From Pseudovirgaria hyperparasitica (taxonomy: Eukaryota > Ascomycota > Dothideomycetes > Acrospermales > Acrospermaceae): a stretch of 64,000 nt of DNA. The stretch lies in the NCBI RefSeq assembly GCF_010093815.1, contig NW_022985579.1, positions 62,001-126,000 of the forward strand. Reading direction: 5' to 3'. Position 1 is the stretch's first letter; every line of letters begins with the position of its first letter. Shown here piece by piece: positions 19,393-30,388 of this stretch. The notes beneath the pieces are model-generated. The model saw only the letters and a program-made list of their open reading frames with translations. It ran no database searches and was not told where the DNA came from. Both the position numbers and the translations under genes were made by a program.

Positions 19393-22300
19393 ATTCTGCT
19401 AACCATTCACCTCCCAAAGAATCCTTCTCTCCAGACATATTCCCTAATAATACTCCACTTCGTCTCAACCGACTTGACCACCCTTCTTCGAACCTCGCAC
19501 GTTCTCCAACCTTGCCCTCTACATCAGCCCACTCTTTGGCACTTCTTCGACAGAGCCGTCTCAACACGTTCAACCAGAAACGGAACTCCGTCCGTAGTAA
19601 CCCTCTATCTATTATGCCCATTCAAACCGCCTCGCGAGCCCTCAATGTTCCCATGCCGTCCTTCATGTCCGTGTTTGGCGAGGAAGCAAACAATGGAATG
19701 ACTGATTTTTCCGGCGGGCTTAGCAAACATGGCGAACATCTGAGTCGTGGAAATACCACTCGACTCGACAATTCAGCCACGCCTCCTTTTTCTACGTTTC
19801 ACCACCAACATCGCGATAGCACTTCAACGTCGGCATCAGACTCTACCGATTCGTCTCCAACCACAACTATATCCACTGTGGACTCCGCCAGCATGACAGA
19901 CCCTTCTCCCGGCCCGTCGCCGGAATCACCCGCCGGTAAACACTCCTCATCTTCGTTTGTGCCCGACCTGAGATCTCGCCACATGCCCTCGAACGGCGAC
20001 ACGGTACAAACTCCATTTTTTGAGCTGCAAAGACCAATGACTCCAGCTAAGAAGCCGAGGAACCTGAAAGGCCTCGCGGTCAATACTTCAAGCGCACTTT
20101 CACTGAATCGACCCGCAACGTCCGGCCACGTTAGTACAGTAGCCAGACATGAGGCTGCAACTTCGGCACCGGCATCTCCTTCCTTCGTAAAGCCTCCCAC
20201 GCCCCCACGGAGGATGAAGCCTGCAGCTCTAGCTTTGAGTCTTCAAACTCCCGCGAACACTGGTCTCCCAACGCGCCTGGCCATTCCTCCGACCCCATCG
20301 TTCCAACGAGTCCCTTCTCTCAGGCATTTTCAATCGTCCCCACAGCTCCCATTAATGTCTCCTAGCATCGCCCCGGATGGAGGTATGCAATTTCCCCCTC
20401 TGCGTCCCTTCAAACCATCGCCCCACGGCTTCGCAGAAGTGCCAATCGAGAATGAAGAAGAGGAACAGGAGCCAAACTTTGATATTCCCCAATCGCGAGA
20501 GGAGAAGCCAGCCTCATATCCTAATGGTCCTATTTGCATTTACGAATCTGGTGTCTATCTTTACTACGAGCCGACTGCGGAGCAGGCGTCAAAATACGAC
20601 GTTATCCTTAATGTTGCAAGCGAGGTTAAGAATCCATTCTCCGCCACCATAGATGAAGCTCAAAGAGCTTCCAATCTGGTAATGGACGAATATCGATGTC
20701 AATCCGAGCCTGTGTCGAGTGTGGGACCTATAGCAGCAGACTTTACCATTCTGGGACTGGCCGGCGCAACCGCGAAAGATGACGGCAAGGCCGAACAATC
20801 TAACACACCAACAACGCCAAAGGCTAGCGAGGCAAACTTGTCAGATAGCCTCCTGCGACTGCCTGAGGTCATTTCTCGACCATTGACGTCTAATAGACCT
20901 GAATATATTCACATCCCGTGGGAGCACAATACCGATCTCGTGCCCGACCTCTATAAACTAGTCAAGATTATTGAGGATCGAGTACAGCGACGGAAGCATG
21001 TCCTGGTGCACTGTCAATGTGGCGTCAGCCGATCAGCTACTTTGATTGTTGCCTATGGTCTTTACAAGAACCCTGGAATCTCGGTACAGGAGGCCTATGA
21101 TGCAGTCAAAAAAAGAAGCAAGTGGATAGGCCCGAACATGAACCTCATCATGCAACTCCAAGAGTTTAGAAACGGTCTTATAAGAGCGAATACCGATCGT
21201 GCCTTCCATCAACAAATATTTGGTTCTTCTTTGCGGGCTTTCTCGCCTGTCTTTCGTAAGAATTCTCCTTTTCCGCGTGAGGAGGCTCCAGCATCTGGTT
21301 CACGTACCCCGCGAACGGCACCGTTACCTCCGGATATTGGTCTTGAGACGTTGTCCCAAAGGGCCAGTACGGGTAATATGGAGGCTATATCACCCGGTCC
21401 GCTCACAGCACCCTCAAATCTTTGGTCGCCAGGATTCAGACACTCATGGAATTCGAGTAGTCCCACCGCTTATACATCAAATCCCATAGAAAGTGCTACT
21501 GGTCCCTCCGCGGAAGCGCAATTTAGTACCCCGCTGCCAGGCGGAGATAACGACAACAGGCAAGCAAAGGAGCCAAGCCTCGGATCACAGGTCGTTGTCG
21601 TACAACCGCCACCTCGCCAGTCCTATATAAATGGACGGTCCCCACCGCGAGTGCCAAATTTCTCGAGACCAGTACTTCATCTACCATTAAACGAGAACGA
21701 TGAGACGTCCGGCGTATCCCCACCTCCTGCACCTATGTTCTCTCCGCGTTCAGAAGAATTCCACATGGTCAGCGTATCCCGGCAAGAGCCTGAAGATGCA
21801 TTTGGCATCCTGTCCCCAGTGACTACATTCACCCGGCATGCTGAGCACTCCAATCAGTCCCGAACGCCAGCTCGGTCTGACCCATCCTATCATTTGATGT
21901 CTCCCGGTATTAATGGAGCCTTTCCCGTTGATCCCTTTGGTCGTAGAGAGGAACCTGATTCAACAAATATCTGTTCTCCACGTGCTACCGAATTTCATAT
22001 GACCGCTTTGAAACATACTGCTCCGCACGTTGACGACTCTTTTGGCCTGACATCGCCAAGGAATGGAGACTTCAGACCCGTCAAAATCGAAGCATCGACC
22101 TCCTTTTACAATCGCAATCAATCGAAACGAGAACCACGTACGGATCTGCCACAGCGAGTGCATTCACTTTCGCCCTCGCAGTCGTCAGGTGTGATACAAG
22201 CAGCCGCAGGATATCAATATCCTGATATTAACCACTACATGGATGTCTCAATCGATCCTCGGAACCCTCGGAGCAAATTTGAGTCTGTCAGTAGCACGCC

Positions 22301-22796
22301 GACCTCTAAACAAACGCATCCGAGCCCATCTTCTGAGCTGCCAGGAACGCGATCAGAACCGCAATCAGAATACTCTAGGAATGCAAATAGGTTAAGCGGC
22401 TTTCACTTCCCCTTGTTACCGCCAATACCCCAAGACAAGACTCCATTACAGGCTCCATCAAACAAGCGGAAACTAAGGACTCGATTTTCATCCCCTAACC
22501 TGAGTCAACAGATCAAGATTCATAAGATTCAAACCGAAATCGAGGCACGACTACCGAACCGCAGTGCACAAGCCCAAGATGACCTGGATGCGCTCATGTC
22601 ACCTCGTGCTACGGAATTTACGAAGAATCCGTTTCACGAAGACCTGAGAGCTAAAGTAGAACCTATCGGTCAAATCCCCCCTGCTGTGCATGGGTTCAGC
22701 GTACCAGAACTATCAGATTTGAAAAAGGACGATCCTCGGAGCCCGGCGCACAAGGGCAGTAGTCCTATCGTTCGGAACATCTGGGACGTACTCTGA
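19371..22796 (+). CDS. Dual-specificity protein phosphatase, MAP-kinase-phosphatase (Msg5) type
   Basis: A single exon of 1141 aa. The ATG at 19371 is the first in frame. Residues 1-380 are Ser/Pro-rich and disordered. The catalytic domain spans about 385-610: PICIYESGVYLYYEPTAEQ, YDVILNVASEV, HIPWEHNTDL, then the active site HCQCGVSRSAT with Cys548 and Arg554, and RSKWIGPNMNLIMQLQEF. An insertion of about 90 residues splits the domain before the LPEV and HIPWEH part. The C-terminal half is disordered and carries several near-copies of SPRxxEF followed by D-x-FG-x-x-SP. The family removes phosphates from Thr and Tyr of MAP kinases. Its place in the cell-wall-integrity or pheromone pathway is by analogy with yeast Msg5. 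Confidence 0.9.
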   Translation: MSTSITVNSANHSPPKESFSPDIFPNNTPLRLNRLDHPSSNLARSPTLPSTSAHSLALLRQSRLNTFNQKRNSVRSNPLSIMPIQTASRALNVPMPSFMSVFGEEANNGMTDFSGGLSKHGEHLSRGNTTRLDNSATPPFSTFHHQHRDSTSTSASDSTDSSPTTTISTVDSASMTDPSPGPSPESPAGKHSSSSFVPDLRSRHMPSNGDTVQTPFFELQRPMTPAKKPRNLKGLAVNTSSALSLNRPATSGHVSTVARHEAATSAPASPSFVKPPTPPRRMKPAALALSLQTPANTGLPTRLAIPPTPSFQRVPSLRHFQSSPQLPLMSPSIAPDGGMQFPPLRPFKPSPHGFAEVPIENEEEEQEPNFDIPQSREEKPASYPNGPICIYESGVYLYYEPTAEQASKYDVILNVASEVKNPFSATIDEAQRASNLVMDEYRCQSEPVSSVGPIAADFTILGLAGATAKDDGKAEQSNTPTTPKASEANLSDSLLRLPEVISRPLTSNRPEYIHIPWEHNTDLVPDLYKLVKIIEDRVQRRKHVLVHCQCGVSRSATLIVAYGLYKNPGISVQEAYDAVKKRSKWIGPNMNLIMQLQEFRNGLIRANTDRAFHQQIFGSSLRAFSPVFRKNSPFPREEAPASGSRTPRTAPLPPDIGLETLSQRASTGNMEAISPGPLTAPSNLWSPGFRHSWNSSSPTAYTSNPIESATGPSAEAQFSTPLPGGDNDNRQAKEPSLGSQVVVVQPPPRQSYINGRSPPRVPNFSRPVLHLPLNENDETSGVSPPPAPMFSPRSEEFHMVSVSRQEPEDAFGILSPVTTFTRHAEHSNQSRTPARSDPSYHLMSPGINGAFPVDPFGRREEPDSTNICSPRATEFHMTALKHTAPHVDDSFGLTSPRNGDFRPVKIEASTSFYNRNQSKREPRTDLPQRVHSLSPSQSSGVIQAAAGYQYPDINHYMDVSIDPRNPRSKFESVSSTPTSKQTHPSPSSELPGTRSEPQSEYSRNANRLSGFHFPLLPPIPQDKTPLQAPSNKRKLRTRFSSPNLSQQIKIHKIQTEIEARLPNRSAQAQDDLDALMSPRATEFTKNPFHEDLRAKVEPIGQIPPAVHGFSVPELSDLKKDDPRSPAHKGSSPIVRNIWDVL

Positions 22797-25700
22797 ATCT
22801 GGATTGTGGCACCTACGTGCGGCCCTGGCGGCCTCGTCACTTACAAGATCTATCTACTTCCCGGCGGAACAAATGGCGTATGATTCCGAGCATGCACACC
22901 GAACATCTACAAGCATCAGAAGGACCTTAGTCGCAAGCCTTCTTTCCCCCGCAATTTTGGGCTCGGTCTTGAAAGCCGATCGCGCTCCAGACCATCAATT
23001 CACATGTCACACAAGCTCTCATTCCATTTGTCGATACATGCGACGCATCTTATTCCCTTGGTTCTCTTCTCTTTGTTGCTTTCTGGAGTTTTCTCGGAGG
23101 GTCATCGTCAGCGACGTCAGCGATCGATACACATGCAAAACTGAACGGTGTCCATTTCTTCTACTCGGCGCGCACTGTCTGGCAGATTGGCGTTAGACTC
23201 TAATGGTCCATTTTGCCGGACCTGAAGGCGTCCATTGAAGATGGTGGATTCAGGTAGTGTTTAAGTACGACACAGAATATCTGGCGGACTTCGTTCTTTT
23301 GTTCATGAGTACATATTCGCGGTTCGAAGATTTGGATACATGATGATGAGGCACCTACATCATGCAGCATCCGGGGTGGTTCGCTGTTACGAAGGAGTAG
23401 TAAGCTCAGCGATTGTGGAATAGGGGTAAAGGAATGCATACAAGCATTGCTATCTCTTGTGTGCATATTTTCATGTGCCTTTCGGTGTGTTGCAACCACG
23501 GTCCAGTGCTGAAGGGTTCGTAATTGCTACCAGAAGCTGAAGGTAAATCTCCATAGCATACAACGACATCTCACAGATAGCGAAATAGTTAATGGGTCTT
23601 CTTTCGGAAGCTTGTCCCCGCGATCCTCACATCATCATAGTGATCGCAGCAGCGACTCTCTTAATTCACATATCCGCTTACAGGGCGCACAGCTGTCATA
23701 CTGCAACGCCGGAGCATCCTATGCCCTATATGTTTGATTAACCGCGCGATCTAAGTCATTACCTTTTGCGATTCTTGCTCAGGAACCGTGCGGCCATTTA
23801 TATATATATAACGGACATCCCCCTTGGTCGTCTCGCCCGCCTCTGCTCCCCTGGAAGTCTGTGTGGTCTTTATCCTACAACTGACTGAATGCGTGCTGGA
23901 TCATACGAGGTACATGTATCGGGGCATGATGGGGTTGATTCTGGAACGCTCCTGATGGTGTGTGTATAGAGAGCAGCTGAATACGGCTTGGCACTTGCCA
24001 AACTGCCAATTACGCAACTGAGCAAATAACTCTCGCAAATGACACTGGGCGAGCCGACCTCTGCCTCATACGGGCTTGCTAGTTCGGCGATCATATGGCT
24101 AAGCAAAACATCCTTGCAAGCCGTTTCGAATATGATGCTTTGCGAATGGACAAGTATCGAACCATGTTCAGATTGCCCCTGTGAAACAATTTTGACGTGC
24201 CATCATGTAAGTGCAAACACACCGCAGCATATCCAAACGCGAACAGAAAACTATTGCCCTGTACCAGACTAAAGCAGGGTAATCTTGTCTCGCCATGTCA
24301 TCTGGCCGCTTCTTCGCCTCACCAAAAAGTCACAGCCTCCTTGATCCAGCTTCAATTCTGCACTTCAAGCTGATTTTCACTCCGCAAGTACCAAGCTCTT
24401 CTTCAAAACTACCAGCATCCAGTCAGCATTTTCTTCCAACGACTCCTTCGGCAGCACTGACAATACTGGGGGGCGCCTCCAAGACTAGCGTGACCGACGC
24501 CGACTCTTCGCGCATCCAGTCCACTTGGGAATATGCAGTTTGCTCCTACCACGTCCTTCCCTCTTGTTGAGTTCTGCCACTACTTATGTATATGTACAGG
24601 CTCGTTCTGATAACGCCATGAGCTTCGGTAGATTCTCTGCTAGTAACCAAAAAATTATGCACATTCAAGATATTAGGGGGTAGCAGGGTGTGGCGTTCTA
24701 TACACATTATGAGCTTTGCTTTTTGCAACATAGGATTCAAGAAGACTTCTGCTCAATGGGTCTAGTATATGGAAGAGTAATAAAAAACGGATAGCAAGGG
24801 TAGCCTAGAGCATGAAAACAGGCAGAAATGTGCCGTGTTTCAAACCTTGACGAGGTCCGTGGTGAGGCTCCACTGCTTCTCCACCACTGACCACCCGACG
24901 GGATGAAACGGCCGCACAGTTGAGGCAATATTTAGCGTTTGCTGTATAATTGAGGTATAAGCATGTTGGACTTGCGAACGGAGAACACGCGTTCGAAGAT
25001 TGTGCAGATTCTAGAAAGTGATCACGACGACAGTCAGGCAAGATCGGAAGAGACGACAGACACGAAAGAAGCGTGAGCGAACGTTTCGATACAAGCCGGT
25101 ATGTTAGGATAGGGCAAAGCTACCTGATGTACGGAGAAGTCGCGCATGTTGTGATTGGGTAGTATATGAAACGGCCGGACGCGTGGAGACGAGACAGCAT
25201 GATGGGTGGGGAGCGAACAGTCGAGGACAATCCGAGAACGCGCAGGTCGTGCAACGTGGAAGAGACTTATGCGATTTATGTAACTATTGTCTAGATAGAT
25301 ATAGGAAGAGAAGTACGAGTCGGTGTATATAGGTGGAAAGGAAGATTGATGTGAACTGTGATTGTTCGCTATTATATATCACGGTTTCGAGCCAAATGAG
25401 ATTGGGAGCAGTGTGACCCAGGAGATAGGGAGCTAGGCAGCTTGGCCCCTGCCCCTCCACATCACCCAGATTTGTCTCTCTGGCCCGGCTGCCGGCTCCG
25501 CAGAATGGATTGGGAGCAGTGGATCCCCTGCTCCCCACTCCCTACCACCGAAACATCCCAGTCTCAGCCATCTCGCCGCCTCCTCGTCAATCTCTGTACA
25601 ACCTCCCCTTCCCTCCCACCTGTACCACCACAACACCACAACACCACTCCTCCTCCCCCTCTTCTTCTTCTTATTCTTCTTATTCTTCTACTTCGAACTT

Positions 25701-26173
25701 CTGTAACCCTATTCAACCATCAATCTCCGATCTCTGAATACGCACCCGGCGCGCTGTTCAATGTCCTTCTTTCACTATCCATCTTCGACCCAATAGACTT
25801 AGACTAGAGCTTCACTGTCATTACATATCGCATTCACCTACCAGGTCCGGCTCACCAGGCTTCCTCATCAGCAATCAAAACTCTTCATCGTTTCTCACTC
25901 TGGTCCATTGGCTGTCGCACCGACCTTGCTTGCTATTAACACTAGCCGTGTTGTGATCTGCGAAAGCACTGGCCCGACTCATCGTTCTGGAAAACACTAC
26001 CGGTACATTATCGCAAATTTCGGGTCTTTTGTGACACCATTATCGCTGAATATCTCTTCGTTCTGGTCACTCAGGCAACAACTTTCTCATTCGCTGTGAG
26101 TCCTGTCCTATAAAATTAAGGATTTCCGGTCGTGCCCCTGTCACTCTGCTTAGCTGGACGTGGGATCTAAATC
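22797..26173. other. 3.4-kb region without a confident gene
   Basis: The 5' part holds the phosphatase 3' UTR and the 3' part the promoter and leader of the ferric reductase, including a pyrimidine-rich tract with TTCTTATTCTTC units near 25650-25700. Two minus-strand stretches look faintly protein-like: 23872-24200, preceded by a TTTCACAG acceptor-like site, and 24805-25041, with a C-x-x-C segment. They could be exons of a small gene, but no start, motif or full splice set was found. A TATATATATAA run lies near 23801-23811. Confidence 0.4.
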
Positions 26174-27979
26174 ATGGTTATGCGACTTGCCCTCTACGCA
26201 GCTCTCGCCTTATTCATCCACCATGTTGTTGCCGATGGAGGCCAATGGCAAAACGATGGGCCTTCTCTATCCGACTTGATCAATATCGACTTGTCCTTCT
26301 GGCTTGGTTGGTTCTTCATCGCCTTCGTGGCCTCCTTCATTATATATCAGATTTCGCTCCACACCGTTCGTTATGTCCGGACAGTTACATGTCTCAACAA
26401 CGAGAAGCAGCGCTACTTTGCTGCGCCAAACGCACACTTCTCGGCATGGAAACGCCATATCATAGACGCACCGCTGTGGAAACATCGCCACCACCGCGAG
26501 TTCAGGTTGTCCGCAGCCGTAAACATTGGAACCCTCCCGAGTCGACTGCAAGCCCTGTTATTAGTCGGGTACCTGGCCATGAATTGTGCCTACTGCGTCA
26601 TCGACATTGACTTCAACCAGCCGCTGAAGGCATATGGAAGTATCATCCGGGATCGATTTGGAGTACTCGCAGTTGTCAACATGATTCCCCTTTTCCTCAT
26701 GGCAGGACGTAACAATCCTCTGATCAATCTCTGTGGTATCTCCTTTGACACATTCAACCTGATGCATCGATGGCTGGGCAGGATCGTGGTTCTACAATCT
26801 CTAGGACATACAATTGCATGGATGATTGTAAAAGTTGAACAGAAAGGATGGGCTGGAGTGAAGGAAAAGTTGTTGACCAGCGAAACTATAATCAGTGGCA
26901 CTGTTGCAACCGCAGCGATGGTTCTGATTGTACTCTCCTCTCCATCAATAGTCCGTCATGCCTTCTACGAAATGTTCCTGCATGTCCATATCGTCCTTGC
27001 CGTTGTCAGTATTGGCGCATTATGGTACCATCTCAAGGATCACGCACAGATGCCGCAGCTCTACGCAGTCATTGCGCTCTGGGCCTTTGAGCGCGGCGTT
27101 CGCATCATGTCCCTCAGCTATCGCAATATCGGCGCCGGCGGAACGCATCTCGACGTCGAGACCCTCCCTGGCGACGCTCTTCGCGTCAACATGACCATCG
27201 CGCGCCCCTGGAAGTTCCGTCCCGGTCAACACGTCTACCTCTATGTTCCCTCTGTCGGCTGGTGGACAAGCCACCCATTTTCGCTTGCCTGGTCTTCTGA
27301 AGAAGACTCTGACTCGTCCACGCTGTCATATTCTACGGATGAGAAGAACCTAAAGCTGGCAAATGACACGCTGGTGCCTCGGAAAGTCCGTATGAGTTTA
27401 ATCATCCGCCGTCGTACAGGTTTCACCGACACACTGTTTCGCCGTGCCCATGCTTCACCAACTGGCCGCTTCAGCACATCCGGTATCGTAGAGGGTCCAT
27501 ATGGCGGACAATCACTTACATCTTACGGAACACTGATGCTCTTCGCCGCAGGCGTCGGCATCACGCATCAGCTACCATATGTACGCGACACGGTCAGCGC
27601 GTTCGCTGCAGGCACAACAGCGACGCGTCGCTGTACGCTCGTTTGGGTAATTCAGAGTCCGGAACATCTGGAGTGGATACGGCCGTGGATGACATCTATT
27701 TTGACGCAAGAGAAACGCCGGGATGTTCTACGAATCTTGTTGTTCGTCACACGGCCACGAAGCACGCGCGAGATATACTCTCCCAGCGAGAGTGTGAAGA
27801 TGTTCCCTGGGAAGCCAAACGTGCAGGCCCTAGTCGACCAGGAGATGGGCGCCGGAGTCGGCGCTGCGTGTGTGAGTGTATGCGGGACAGGCGGATTGGC
27901 AGACGATGTACGAGCGGCAGTGAGGGCAAGGCAAAGAGTGTGGAATGTGGATTTGAGGGAGGAGAGTTTCTCTTGGTGA
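26174..27979 (+). CDS. Ferric/cupric reductase transmembrane component (FRE family)
   Basis: A single exon of 601 aa. The N-terminus (MVMRLALYAALALFIHHVVA) is a signal peptide or first membrane segment. A ferric-reductase transmembrane domain covers about residues 40-300, with paired haem-ligand histidines in FNLMHRWLGR, SLGHTIAW and FLHVHIVLAV. The FAD-binding domain has RPGQHVYLYVP and HPFSLAW (about 345-380). The NAD(P)-binding domain has GVGITHQLPYVRD and a C-terminal CGTGGLADDV. These enzymes reduce extracellular Fe(III) or Cu(II) at the plasma membrane with cytosolic NADPH for uptake. The length fits, though many homologs are somewhat longer. No adjacent iron permease or multicopper oxidase gene is present. 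Confidence 0.92.
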   Translation: MVMRLALYAALALFIHHVVADGGQWQNDGPSLSDLINIDLSFWLGWFFIAFVASFIIYQISLHTVRYVRTVTCLNNEKQRYFAAPNAHFSAWKRHIIDAPLWKHRHHREFRLSAAVNIGTLPSRLQALLLVGYLAMNCAYCVIDIDFNQPLKAYGSIIRDRFGVLAVVNMIPLFLMAGRNNPLINLCGISFDTFNLMHRWLGRIVVLQSLGHTIAWMIVKVEQKGWAGVKEKLLTSETIISGTVATAAMVLIVLSSPSIVRHAFYEMFLHVHIVLAVVSIGALWYHLKDHAQMPQLYAVIALWAFERGVRIMSLSYRNIGAGGTHLDVETLPGDALRVNMTIARPWKFRPGQHVYLYVPSVGWWTSHPFSLAWSSEEDSDSSTLSYSTDEKNLKLANDTLVPRKVRMSLIIRRRTGFTDTLFRRAHASPTGRFSTSGIVEGPYGGQSLTSYGTLMLFAAGVGITHQLPYVRDTVSAFAAGTTATRRCTLVWVIQSPEHLEWIRPWMTSILTQEKRRDVLRILLFVTRPRSTREIYSPSESVKMFPGKPNVQALVDQEMGAGVGAACVSVCGTGGLADDVRAAVRARQRVWNVDLREESFSW

Positions 27980-28965
27980 GGGACCGCGTATCTGGATTGG
28001 AGTCAACTGACTTGCTTCTTCTTTCACTTTGTATCATATTACTACGTTGACGGACTGTTCATGTTTCTTTGTATATACTACGCGGGGGAGGGGTGTACAC
28101 ACAAAGCGGGTATGCATGACAGTACACTGTCATGAACCCTAGAATAGGTGATGAATATGCAGCCATGGAGCTCTGCGAGCGTCAAGGCACTGACAGGTTC
28201 AGCAGACCATACATTGCAACGTTAAAAAACTCACAATCATACCAACTCCCATTCGCACGACTATCACTCTGCATGATCATCTCATCACATCTTAATCATA
28301 CATTCGAGGCTCTGCTCGGCGCGACGTCAATGTGCGAATGTGTGAGAGAGGTCGTTGTCGCACGTTCGATGCCCACTCCCTACGTAGCACTCCGACTGCT
28401 CCGTGTGAGCAGAGGAAGCAGACTTTTACTTCTTACAACAACGTACGTACCATACCTACAAGTCAAGCGGGGTACAACACCTGGAATATCAATTTCCACC
28501 TTTGCCCTATAGTCACGGACGTTGAAGGGGACTCATACTAGTATAATGCAGCTTGCAATTGTGAATCGCCGTACACAGATGTGGACGGGCCGGAACTGTG
28601 CCTTTTCTTGGACTACAGGTGAGAGACACTAGAGTGTTGGTGAAAATCTAAGACACAGTTTGACGACCATGAAACCTCCAAAACCGGAAATGTGAGCTTA
28701 CATCTCGTTGCTGCAGGGACGAGTGCAGTGATACTTCTATGGGTTACATCATGCCCTTGCAAGATGGTATAATTTGACAGGATGCGAAATGAAAGAAAGT
28801 GAAGATAGGGAAAACACCCAAACACGTAGGACAGCTTGGTACATCAACTTCACGCGTGTCCTGGACCATCGACCCTCCTAAGTCCCGAATTCCCTTTTTG
28901 CTCATAATTCCTCGCTGCAGAGTAAGCCACCGTCAATAATTGCAACGTCGATATATGTAAACAAG
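27980..28965. other. Intergenic region
   Basis: About 1 kb between two plus-strand genes, with 3' UTR of the reductase and promoter of the BTB-like gene. Short plus-strand frames at 28132-28541 have no motif. Nothing else is supported. Confidence 0.45.
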
Positions 28966-30009
28966 ATGTCGATCAAAGCAAAGCACGAGTCCAGAGCAAT
29001 ATCATCCTCTTCATCCCTAGCGGATCCTCCACATCAAGAGGGCACGCGGAGCTCCACCGATACCTCGACATCACCATTGCCTGGTGCCTTTGAGCAAGCG
29101 ACAGACAACGACGAAGCACCAGAAGCCCCCATCCACCTCAAGAACATGTCTTTCCAGGACCGCTTCAGCCTTCTTACCGGTCCACTAATCAACATTGTCT
29201 CATTTCCTCCGTCTCCTATCCATACACCTACCGTCCTCGCTGTTCCACGCGCTCTGGTCCTCCGCTTCTCACCCCTCTGCGCGTCCATCCTCGCAGCCTC
29301 GCCATCCTCCACCAGCATCACGCTCCGAAACATCACAATCCCATCGAGCGCGCTAAGGGCGATCCTATCCTGGCTACACCACACATGCACCACACGTATC
29401 GCGCACCGCATTCCAATCCCCGAGTCTCGCCTCACCCTCATTGAACACTACGCCGCCGCCGCCGCACTCGACATCCCGGAGGCAGTGCGTGTGCTGTATA
29501 AGCCGCTTGCCGAATACATCAACGCCAAGAAGGAGTGTGTCGGTGCCGATTTCATTGATCGCGTCGGGGCGTGTGTGCAGCGTGGGGACAAGTTGTTGCG
29601 GCATATGGTGTCAAATCTGGCGTATGTGCGCGTGAGAGGTGGCGTGATGGGCGGTAACGGGGAGGATTGGGCAGTGTTCTTAGCGCAGAGGAGGAGGTTG
29701 GCGGCGTTGTTGGAGGAGGCCGAGGGAGTTATTAGAGGAAAGGTGGAGGAGATGGGAAGGGAGAAAAGGGCACGGCTCAGGAGAGAGGTGGAGGCGAAAG
29801 GGGACGAGGGGAAGGGCGGAGAGGGAGGAGGGTATCAAGACGGTGGTGAGAGGGATGGAAAGACATACTGGACAGACGAGCATGGAGATAGAGAGAAGAG
29901 AGCTGCAGAGAGAAGGGCGAGGGACCAGGACCTGGTGGAGAACCGTGGTGGATACGAACGTGTGGTTACGGATCGAGACCTGAGGATCTTGGGGTTCTCA
30001 ACACGTTAG
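28966..30009 (+). CDS. BTB/POZ-like hypothetical protein
   Basis: A single exon of 347 aa from the ATG at 28966. Residues 1-60 are disordered. Residues about 70-230 have the order expected for a degenerate fungal BTB-like domain: a hydrophobic strand (TVLAVPRALVLRFSPLCASIL), ITLRNITIPSSALRAILSWL, then helices ending in DKLLRHMVSNLAYVR. The tail is a long Arg/Glu/Gly-rich charged helix with a conserved-looking end (VVTDRDLRILGF). The HMV-x-N-x-AY motif recurs in the partial gene at the start of the window. BTB proteins of this sort may act as adaptors for cullin ligases, but no functional residue allows a firm call. Confidence 0.75.
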   Translation: MSIKAKHESRAISSSSSLADPPHQEGTRSSTDTSTSPLPGAFEQATDNDEAPEAPIHLKNMSFQDRFSLLTGPLINIVSFPPSPIHTPTVLAVPRALVLRFSPLCASILAASPSSTSITLRNITIPSSALRAILSWLHHTCTTRIAHRIPIPESRLTLIEHYAAAAALDIPEAVRVLYKPLAEYINAKKECVGADFIDRVGACVQRGDKLLRHMVSNLAYVRVRGGVMGGNGEDWAVFLAQRRRLAALLEEAEGVIRGKVEEMGREKRARLRREVEAKGDEGKGGEGGGYQDGGERDGKTYWTDEHGDREKRAAERRARDQDLVENRGGYERVVTDRDLRILGFSTR

Positions 30010-30388
30010 GAACTGCTGTATCACATGGAGAGGCCATGGTTAGCGGGTCTGAGAGATGTGCGCAGGCGACGAATGGAGTATCAGAGGAGATATCGTGTGA
30101 GAAGACCCTGACAAGGAGCGAGAGATCTCATGCCCATCTGCGGAGAATCAGGTTTTGGTCGGGTCGGGAGACAAAAATCCAAATACGCTTATGCACATTA
30201 TGCGGTTGAGGGAAGACAAGATAATGGAATATATCGTATGCCTCTTTCGAGATCCCGGTCAATTCATTTTCACTTGAAGAGAAATACTACCCGAAGCTCC
30301 AGGTCGTAGCTATGTCGATGCGTTCTTGTGAGATGACAACTGCCAGGCGTGCCAACATAGTTCTTGTCTCGTAGACCATCCTCACGAT
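30010..30388. other. Intergenic region between convergent genes
   Basis: This 379-bp gap holds the 3' UTRs of the BTB-like gene (plus) and the GH16 gene (minus). No further signal was found. Confidence 0.5.

Noticed and set aside
24039-24570. Two plus-strand frames in the gap before the ferric reductase
   Set aside because: No motif, and the opposite strand looks equally or more protein-like; evidence is too weak to call a gene.
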